7,747 nt of DNA from Clostridia bacterium (lineage in GTDB: Bacteria; Bacillota; Clostridia; DSM-8532): assembly GCA_026418215.1 (NCBI GenBank), contig JAOABT010000215.1:1-7747 (forward strand), given 5' to 3'. Below, in pieces: positions 1-6,920 of this stretch (position 1 is its first letter; every line of letters begins with the position of its first letter). The notes under the pieces were generated by a model. That model was not told the DNA's origin and ran no database searches. It saw only the letters and a list, made by a program, of their open reading frames with translations. Position numbers and translations under genes: made by a program.

Positions 1-34
1 CTCGTCGGCAGCGTCAGATGTGTATAAGAGACAG
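1..34 (+). other. Nextera sequencing adapter (artefact)
   Basis: Bases 2-34 match the Illumina Nextera read-1 transposase adapter exactly: TCGTCGGCAGCGTC followed by the 19-bp Tn5 mosaic end AGATGTGTATAAGAGACAG at 16-34. This is library-construction DNA left on the contig end. It supplies a false ATG at base 18, so a naive call would give spoIIIAF an N-terminus of MCIRDR, a known adapter-derived peptide. The reverse strand likewise gives a false C-terminal tail ending SLIHI. These bases should be trimmed. Confidence 0.98.
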
Positions 35-35
35 A

Positions 36-527
36 TTTGCGCCCGACGGAAGCCTGAATAAATACGTCAAGCTGGTTTGCGGTCTAGCAATGACCGTTAT
101 CATTGCCGTGCCGGTTATCCAGTTTCTAAAGGGCGGGTTCAAAATGGAGACGCTCGCCTGGAACGAATACACAAAGCTTTCCGAGGGGGAGCTCAAGAGG
201 CGCATCGAGAGGGTTGAAAAGGAGGACTCCAAGCAGATGCTGGAGGTTTATCGTCAATCCCTCATAGAAGATATCAAGACACGCTTTGCTGGGGAGTCCG
301 AATTCATGGTGACGAGCGTAGATGCTGTTCTGTATGAGGACCCGAACAGCGAATCCTTTGGCATGATACGGGCGCTGTACATCGTTATGGAGCCGCAAAA
401 GGGGAATTTTAATAAAACCCTGGGGGCAGGCACCCTATCCAATATTAAGAAAGAGCTCTCGAGCGTTTTTTCAGTGGACGAGCAAGGCATTATCATAGAT
501 ACCAGCACCTTTAGCGGAGGAGGGTAA
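36..527 (+). CDS. spoIIIAF: Stage III sporulation protein AF (5'-truncated)
   Basis: This is the C-terminal part of SpoIIIAF, a mother-cell membrane protein of the SpoIIIA-SpoIIQ channel that links mother cell and forespore during engulfment. The first genuine codons read FAPDGSLNKYVKLVCGLAMT, which matches the conserved P-x-G-S-L-x-K-Y-V-K-L-V segment that leads into the second membrane helix of the family. A hydrophobic stretch follows (roughly codons 12-30 here), then a soluble domain of about 130 residues ending in TSTFSGGG. The true start and first membrane helix, probably about 25-30 residues, lie beyond the contig end. The upstream ATG at base 18 is adapter sequence. The stop codon is 3 bp before spoIIIAG, consistent with an operon. 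Identification rests on this motif, the size and the gene order AF-AG-AH. Confidence 0.9.
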   Translation, partial: FAPDGSLNKYVKLVCGLAMTVIIAVPVIQFLKGGFKMETLAWNEYTKLSEGELKRRIERVEKEDSKQMLEVYRQSLIEDIKTRFAGESEFMVTSVDAVLYEDPNSESFGMIRALYIVMEPQKGNFNKTLGAGTLSNIKKELSSVFSVDEQGIIIDTSTFSGGG

Positions 528-530
528 AGG

Positions 531-1133
531 ATGTTCAAGAATATTACCGGTTTTTTTGTCAGGAAGAAGGACAGCGGGGACAAGAAGAAGCTTTCGAACT
601 TTGAGAATCTTGTCGTCATCGTCGTCATTGGGGTGATCATTGTCATGGCCGTCAGCTTTTTATCCCAGCCAGGCAGTACGAAGGATGTTATGAAGGACGC
701 CAGCAGCATTTCAAGTGGCAATGGCGGGGATGAGGCTTTTGGGGGGCAAAACCTGACGGGGCAGGAGGTTGTCGCAGACCTGGAAAAAAGGCTATCCGAG
801 CTTTTATCCCAGGTTGAGGGCGCAGGTCAGGTCAGCGTGATGATTTACGCCGACAGCAGCAGCGAGCAGGTTCCCGCCTACAATGACCAGCAAAACACAA
901 AGAATGAGGACCGTAATGACGGCAAGTCTTCAGAAATCAATGAGACTCGGGAATTGGCGCTGTCCGGCAATGATTCTCCTGTTATTTTGAAGGTCATGAT
1001 CCCGCAGATTAAAGGTGTTGTTGTGGTTGCAGAGGGAGCCGACGATATGCTTATCAAGGAACAGCTCAATAACGCAGTATGCACCCTTTTAGGCATTCCC
1101 GAGCACCGGGTTCAAATATTGAAGCATAAATAA
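531..1133 (+). CDS. spoIIIAG: Stage III sporulation protein AG
   Basis: A 200-residue protein matching SpoIIIAG, the mother-cell component that in Bacillus subtilis forms a large ring resembling those of type III secretion systems. A charged N-terminus (RKKDSGDKKK, residues 11-20) precedes one membrane helix (about 26-45), a flexible linker, and a ring-building-type domain (about 78-196). Family-like segments include GAGQVSVMIYADSSSE (97-112) and the KGVVVVAEGA strand (161-170), followed by a helix and a final strand ending HRVQILKHK. The insert at about 113-140 is rich in N, D and E, as in family members with a beta-rich insertion. The ATG is preceded by GGAGGAGGG (515-523), 7 bases away, overlapping the end of spoIIIAF, so translation is probably coupled. 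Expression in the mother cell under sigma-E is expected from the family; the operon promoter lies outside this window. Confidence 0.95.
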   Translation: MFKNITGFFVRKKDSGDKKKLSNFENLVVIVVIGVIIVMAVSFLSQPGSTKDVMKDASSISSGNGGDEAFGGQNLTGQEVVADLEKRLSELLSQVEGAGQVSVMIYADSSSEQVPAYNDQQNTKNEDRNDGKSSEINETRELALSGNDSPVILKVMIPQIKGVVVVAEGADDMLIKEQLNNAVCTLLGIPEHRVQILKHK

Positions 1134-1303
1134 GGATGGTTGTTCAATATAATGTTATTGACCTTATTACTTTACAGCAATCCACTCGTATCAAAGCGTT
1201 GAAGCTCTATTTGCAAATGAAATTGTTTCTATTGGTACATGAAGGTTAATTTTAAGGGTGTCATGATGCCGGTTCAACATAACCAAAGCTTGGAGGGAAG
1301 GGT
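1134..1303 (+). other. AT-rich gap inside the spoIIIA operon
   Basis: These 170 bases separate spoIIIAG from spoIIIAH, which in most sporeformers lie very close together. The composition is visibly more AT-rich than the flanking genes. Visible elements are a 6-bp hairpin TCAATA/TATTGA (1144-1149 with 1156-1161), a 10-bp palindrome ATTTGCAAAT (1209-1218), and a 22-codon ORF (1239-1307) whose stop overlaps the spoIIIAH start as ATGA but which lacks a ribosome binding site. TATAAT at 1148-1153 has no -35 partner. I find no convincing sigma-E promoter, terminator or gene. It may be a remnant of an inserted element or a leader for spoIIIAH. Confidence 0.7.
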
Positions 1304-1894
1304 ATGAAAAGAAAGCAAATCATCGTACTGGGGCTTGTGCTGGTCATAATCGCTGTGGGCATTCTGCAGTATAACTATGGGGGAGTAGGAGAATCAGCCA
1401 AGGTCAATGGCCTCGATGGATTGAGCCTGGCACAGGGTACCGATCTTGAGGATGTTCCGGGCGCCGCCGTTTATGTGAATAACGGCGATAAGACTGACGA
1501 GGCGCTGGCTCAGGCTCAGCAAAAGCCGACAGGCTTTTTCTCAGAAGCACGTCTTGAAAGAGACAAGGCCAGAAGCAAGGAAAAGGAAGAGCTTAAGGCT
1601 ATTGCGGAAGGAAACGAGCAGGCTGTTGCCGCATCGGTCAACCTGACCTCCTCGGAGGCTCAGGAACAGCTGGTTGCCGTTATCCGCCGCTGTGAAGCCG
1701 AATCCACCATTGAAACCTTGATCAAGCAAAGAGGTTTTGAGGACGCTCTTGTCTATATGAGCGACACCGGTAATGTTGACGTCATGGTAAAGGCCTCCAG
1801 CCTTTCCGCCCAGGATGTTGCCAAAATCAGTGACATCGTCCTCCGCCATTCCGAGGCAACCATGGAGAACATCACAGTGAAGAACGTTAACTGA
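1304..1894 (+). CDS. spoIIIAH: Stage III sporulation protein AH
   Basis: A 196-residue protein matching SpoIIIAH, the mother-cell partner whose extracellular YscJ/FliF-like domain binds forespore SpoIIQ in the intermembrane space. A short basic start (MKRKQ) is followed by one membrane helix (about 6-22), a low-complexity linker (about 25-75), the highly typical segment FFSEARLERDKARSKEKEEL (78-97), and a C-terminal domain to about residue 194. The pattern LERDKxRSKExEEL is a good family marker. The ATG has GGAGGG at 1292-1297, 6 bases upstream. The gene ends the operon: a strong intrinsic terminator begins 27 bases after the stop. The length is within the family's usual range and no frameshift is visible. 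Confidence 0.95.
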   Translation: MKRKQIIVLGLVLVIIAVGILQYNYGGVGESAKVNGLDGLSLAQGTDLEDVPGAAVYVNNGDKTDEALAQAQQKPTGFFSEARLERDKARSKEKEELKAIAEGNEQAVAASVNLTSSEAQEQLVAVIRRCEAESTIETLIKQRGFEDALVYMSDTGNVDVMVKASSLSAQDVAKISDIVLRHSEATMENITVKNVN

Positions 1895-1921
1895 CAAGTT
1901 CTGATGAAAGTCCCTTCTACC

Positions 1922-1950
1922 GCCCGGTTCCAAACGAACCGGGCTTTTTT
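1922..1950 (+). terminator. Rho-independent terminator of the spoIIIA operon
   Basis: A perfect 9-bp stem GCCCGGTTC (1922-1930) / GAACCGGGC (1936-1944) with a 5-base loop CAAAC is followed at once by six T residues (1945-1950). There is no T-tract on the opposite side, so it should act only on plus-strand transcripts leaving spoIIIAH. Confidence 0.95.
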
Positions 1951-2270
1951 CACGAAAGAAGGCAACACACTTCGAAGAAAGACTATAAACGATGGGTAAC
2001 CGGAAGCAGTCGGGCCTGACCCACAAGATAGGACTTCAATAAAAGGTTTGTTTTCATCACCGGAACGAAGTGGGTACGGTGCTTTGTTGCCTCTGGAGTG
2101 AAATCCCTGTCGTCCGCCGACACGGCGAGGGTATTTGCAAGGCTAAAGCGCGTAGGCACACAACTATGTACTTCAACGATTCTGCAATGACTCTACAGTA
2201 TTCCCGCATTGACTGTATAACGCCTTGGCAACGACGCTACAACGACTCTACAACAAAAAAAGCAAATAAA
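1951..2270. other. Gene-free region with short hairpins, between convergent operons
   Basis: No reading frame here resembles a known protein. The longest plus-strand frame starts with GTG at 2070, lacks a ribosome binding site, and runs through the rpsT terminator into antisense rpsT. The segment up to about 2140 has several complementary pairs: TGGGT/ACCCA (1993-1997, 2019-2023), CACCG/CGGTG (2058-2062, 2077-2081), and two mutually exclusive hairpins, TGTCG/CGACA (2108-2112, 2118-2122) against CGCCG/CGGCG (2115-2119, 2123-2127). The second is extended by CCCT/AGGG (2105-2108, 2128-2131). I could not match it to a known riboswitch or small RNA class, and I see no clear promoter. The right half holds an 11-bp repeat array, listed separately. 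Confidence 0.5.
2174..2253. repeat. Degenerate 11-bp tandem repeat array, about 7 units
   Basis: Units start every 11 bases at 2174, 2185, 2196, 2207, 2218, 2229 and 2240. The consensus is CAACGACTCTA, with 9, 10, 3, 8, 6, 10 and 11 matches out of 11. The best units are CAATGACTCTA (2185), CAACGACGCTA (2229) and CAACGACTCTA (2240). A further CAAC follows at 2251, and another CAAC occurs 13 bases before the first unit (2161). The period is not a multiple of 3, which argues against coding, and is close to one DNA helical turn. The function is unknown; it could be a decayed tandem duplication or a phased protein-binding array. Confidence 0.6.
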
Positions 2271-2292
2271 AAAACGTACGCGAGTACGTTTT
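2264..2292 (-). terminator. Rho-independent terminator of rpsT
   Basis: A perfect 9-bp stem AAAACGTAC (2271-2279) / GTACGTTTT (2284-2292) has a 4-base loop. Read on the minus strand, downstream of rpsT, it ends in seven U residues followed by AUUU. On the plus strand TTTT followed by GTTT gives a weaker U-tract, so it may also stop plus-strand readthrough. Confidence 0.88.
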
Positions 2293-2305
2293 GTTTATCA
2301 CATGG

Positions 2306-2321
2306 AACGTATTGGTACGTT
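2306..2321. repeat. Second ACGTA hairpin next to the rpsT terminator
   Basis: AACGTA (2306-2311) and TACGTT (2316-2321) form a 6-bp stem with a TTGG loop. This resembles a diverged copy of the terminator hairpin about 32 bp away: both read ACGTA...GTACGTTTT followed by a T-rich stretch. A fifth ACGTA lies at 2328-2332. It lacks a U-tract on the minus strand, so it is probably not a terminator alone. Confidence 0.55.
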
Positions 2322-2343
2322 TGTTTTACGTATAAAAGCTTAA

Positions 2344-2610
2344 TTACTTCGCTTGAGCTGCATTGAAAGCCTTCTGAAGCTGAGACTTCTTTCTGGAGGC
2401 GGCATTCTTGTGAATGAGATTCTTAGCAGCAGCCTGATCCACTTTCTTAATGGCAACTTTCAGCATATCCTGGCTCTCGGGAGCCTTTTCTTCTACAGCT
2501 TCACGGAAACTACGAAGAGTGGTTCTAAGCTCGGACCTCTTAACACGATTCTGAGTGTTCTTGGTCTTGTTTGTTCTCACTCTCTTGACTGCAGACTTTA
2601 TATTAGGCAT
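2344..2610 (-). CDS. rpsT: 30S ribosomal protein S20
   Basis: An 88-residue, very basic protein starting MPNIKSAVKRVRTNKTKN, a typical bacterial S20 N-terminus. S20 is a three-helix-bundle primary binder of 16S rRNA in the small subunit body. The C-terminal half contains DQAAAKNLIHKNAASRKKSQ (residues 58-77), matching the conserved D-x-A-A-x-K-x-x-I-H-x-N-x-A-A-R/S-x-K pattern. The length is the family norm. The ribosome binding site AGGAGGTG (2618-2625, minus strand) is an almost full anti-SD match, 7 bases before the ATG. The gene is monocistronic: it has its own promoter and terminator, converges on the spoIIIA operon and is divergent from gpr, a gene pair found together in many sporeformers. 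S20 represses its own translation in E. coli; I see no clear counterpart signal here. Confidence 0.97.
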   Translation of the reverse strand: MPNIKSAVKRVRTNKTKNTQNRVKRSELRTTLRSFREAVEEKAPESQDMLKVAIKKVDQAAAKNLIHKNAASRKKSQLQKAFNAAQAK

Positions 2611-2629
2611 TGTCGTTCACCTCCTATTG

Positions 2630-2663
2630 ACTTCGTGCAACACACAATATATTAACACGAAGT
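2630..2663. repeat. 8-bp inverted repeat bracketing the rpsT -10 element
   Basis: ACTTCGTG (2630-2637) and CACGAAGT (2656-2663) are perfect inverted copies separated by 18 bases, with arm centres 26 bp apart. The -10 box of the rpsT promoter lies between the arms: one arm falls in the -10/-35 spacer and the other in the 5' leader. This arrangement would suit an operator that blocks or bends the promoter, but a chance dyad is possible. Confidence 0.5.
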
Positions 2664-2677
2664 TTTTGGCTTTGCAA
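2649..2677 (-). promoter_or_regulatory. Sigma-A promoter of rpsT
   Basis: Read on the minus strand, TTGCAA (2672-2677) is followed by a 17-base spacer and TAATAT (2649-2654). TGT directly precedes the -10, which makes an extended TGn element. Transcription would begin near 2641-2643, giving a leader of about 32 bases that includes the strong ribosome binding site. The strength fits a ribosomal protein gene. Confidence 0.8.
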
Positions 2678-2772
2678 GAATTTTGTGCCCAAATTTGATT
2701 TTTGGTACCTTTGCCGAGTTTCAAACCTAGCTTTGTCAGTTTATCAGATTTTTTTACAAAAACAAAGGCTCG

Positions 2773-2802
2773 GAATGAAATTACCTGTATTTACGAATAA
2801 TA
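2773..2802 (+). promoter_or_regulatory. Candidate sigma-G promoter of gpr
   Basis: GAATG (2773-2777), 18 bases, then AATAATA (2796-2802). This fits the forespore sigma-G pattern as I recall it (-35 like G-H-A-T-R, -10 like C-A-T-W-M-T-A), with only the first base of the -10 differing. Transcription would start near 2809, leaving a short leader with GGAGG at 2826-2830. In Bacillus, gpr is transcribed by forespore sigma factors (sigma-F and sigma-G), so the match is functionally sensible. It is not proof. Confidence 0.5.
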
Positions 2803-2836
2803 AGAAACTAGAATCAGCCATACATGGAGGTTTATT

Positions 2837-3835
2837 ATGGAGAAATTAATGCGGAGCATTCGCACCGATATGGCCGACGAGTCCCGTGTTGTAGGCGCAG
2901 GTGCCAAGGCACGTGCCGAAACGGCCTATGGTGAGGGGCTGGAGGTTGAGAATGACGGCGACAAAGAGGTTTCTATCACACGTGTCCACGTCACCAACCA
3001 GCAGGGTGAACAAAAGGTCGGCAAGCCTATTGGCAGCTACATTACCCTTGATATTCCGGAGATTCGCGGACAGAGCAGGGACCTCTACGAAAAATCCTGC
3101 CGCATGCTTGGAAGAGAGCTGGAACGGCTTATACACCTAAACCCCAAGGATACCGTGCTCATTGTTGGTCTCGGTAACTGGAACGTTACAGCCGATGCGC
3201 TGGGGCCTAAGGTTGCGAAGTATGTTCTCGTCACCAGGCATATCTTTGAGTACCTGCCAAAGGAGGTCGATGATACCGAGAGACCGGTTTGTGCCATTTC
3301 ACCCGGAGTTCTGGGCATTACCGGCATAGAGACAGGGCATATCGTCAAGGGGATTGTAGATAACGTCAAGCCGTCCCTGGTCATTGCGGTGGATGCTCTG
3401 GCTTCCCGTAACATGAACAGAGTGAATGCGTCCATTCAGCTGGCTGATACCGGAATCGCACCGGGATCTGGCGTGGGCAACAGGCGCGCGGCCCTTACAA
3501 GGGAAACCTTGGGCGTACCCGTCATCGCTATTGGCATTCCGACTGTTGTGGACGCCGCCACCATGGCAAGTGACACCATCGACCTTATTATTGACAGCAT
3601 GATGGAGCAGGCCGGCCAAAGCAGCGAGTTTTACAAGATGCTGTCCCAGATTGACCGAGACGACAAGTACCGCATGATCCTAGAGCTTTTAGAGCCCTAT
3701 TCAGGTAACCTCGTCGTGACACCCAAGGATACGGATGAAATCGTCGAATACCTCGCCAAGCTTGTAGCAAATGGCATCAATATGGCTCTCCATAAGAACA
3801 TCGGACCTGATGATGTCGATCGCTTCCTGCACTGA
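2837..3835 (+). CDS. gpr: Germination (spore) protease GPR
   Basis: A 332-residue protein matching GPR, the atypical aspartic endopeptidase (MEROPS A25) that starts degradation of small acid-soluble spore proteins during germination. It is made in the forespore as a zymogen and trims its own N-terminus late in sporulation. Here the propeptide is short, with the IRTDMA motif at residues 8-13, which resembles the IRTDLA region around the autoprocessing site. Conserved stretches are VTRVHVT-like ITRVHVT (47-53), GKPIGSYITLD (62-72), GLGNWNVTADALGP (111-124), VDALASRN (185-192) and the glycine-rich GIAPGSGVGNRR (206-217). The two proposed catalytic aspartates of B. megaterium GPR (D127 and D193) correspond to D120 and D186 here, with the same 66-residue spacing. 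GGAGG lies 6 bases before the ATG. It is divergent from rpsT, as in many sporeformers; the usual next gene, spoIIP, is not present downstream in this window. Confidence 0.96.
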   Translation: MEKLMRSIRTDMADESRVVGAGAKARAETAYGEGLEVENDGDKEVSITRVHVTNQQGEQKVGKPIGSYITLDIPEIRGQSRDLYEKSCRMLGRELERLIHLNPKDTVLIVGLGNWNVTADALGPKVAKYVLVTRHIFEYLPKEVDDTERPVCAISPGVLGITGIETGHIVKGIVDNVKPSLVIAVDALASRNMNRVNASIQLADTGIAPGSGVGNRRAALTRETLGVPVIAIGIPTVVDAATMASDTIDLIIDSMMEQAGQSSEFYKMLSQIDRDDKYRMILELLEPYSGNLVVTPKDTDEIVEYLAKLVANGINMALHKNIGPDDVDRFLH

Positions 3836-3862
3836 CGGCTTGGATGAACTGGAAAGTAAATG

Positions 3863-3919
3863 GCTCTGTTATTTGCATATAAATTATAGTATTATTGAAG
3901 TTACAGCAAATAATGGAGT
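3863..3919 (+). promoter_or_regulatory. RNA hairpin that can bury the amidase ribosome binding site
   Basis: Bases 3863-3876 (GCTCTGTTATTTGC) can pair with 3906-3919 (GCAAATAATGGAGT) over 14 continuous base pairs: an 8-bp perfect core, three G-U wobbles and three further Watson-Crick pairs. The paired 3' strand contains GGAG (3915-3918), the Shine-Dalgarno core of the amidase gene. A transcript reading through from gpr would include both strands and hide the site. A transcript starting inside the 29-base AT-rich loop would not. There is no U-tract, so it is not an intrinsic terminator. Its regulatory role is inferred. Confidence 0.55.
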
Positions 3920-3930
3920 GATTAATAAGC

Positions 3931-6836
<2,906 letters not shown>

Positions 6837-6839
<3 letters not shown>

Positions 6840-6864
6840 ACCCGGATCGCGCCTCTTACGATAT
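6837..6864 (+). promoter_or_regulatory. Weak sigma-D-like promoter before the HD-GYP gene
   Basis: TAAA (6837-6840, partly the ligA stop codon) is followed after 16 bases by TACGATAT (6857-6864). The flagellar sigma-D/FliA pattern is TAAA, about 15 bases, then GCCGATAT; the CGATAT core is intact but the spacing is one base long and two -10 positions differ. A motility link would suit a cyclic-di-GMP phosphodiesterase, but the match could be chance. Confidence 0.28.
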
Positions 6865-6920
6865 AGTAGATAGAAAGAAAAGCCAAGGATAATCCAGAAA
6901 GAACCTTTTTGGGGGTCCAA

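Noticed and set aside
1148..1153. TATAAT as a sigma-A promoter for spoIIIAH
   Set aside because: No -35 hexamer lies at 16-18 bases upstream (that position is the end of spoIIIAG), and there is no extended -10 TGn. TTGACC at 1158-1163 likewise has no -10 at the right distance.
1541..2026. 161-residue minus-strand reading frame opposite spoIIIAH
   Set aside because: It lies mostly antisense to a well-supported gene and starts beyond the operon terminator. The translation shows no recognisable family, so it looks like a frame shadow.
2090..2150. FMN-type riboswitch suggested by GTGAAATCCC and nearby CG-rich hairpins
   Set aside because: Only one short stretch resembles the class. The other conserved blocks are absent, and no riboflavin or other downstream gene is present on that strand.
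2203..2253. CRISPR-like array suggested by repeated CAACGA motifs
   Set aside because: The repeats are 11 bp, directly tandem and degenerate, with no unique spacers of 25-40 bp and no cas genes nearby.
2070..2366. 98-residue plus-strand reading frame beginning with GTG
   Set aside because: It has no ribosome binding site, crosses the 11-bp repeat array and the rpsT terminator, and ends antisense inside rpsT. Its composition (many T, Y, R and C residues) is not protein-like.
2819..2825. CATACAT as a sporulation promoter -10 for gpr
   Set aside because: It resembles a sigma-E/G -10, but transcription would start around 2832, after the GGAGG ribosome binding site (2826-2830), leaving gpr without one. 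The GAATG-N18-AATAATA pair upstream fits better.
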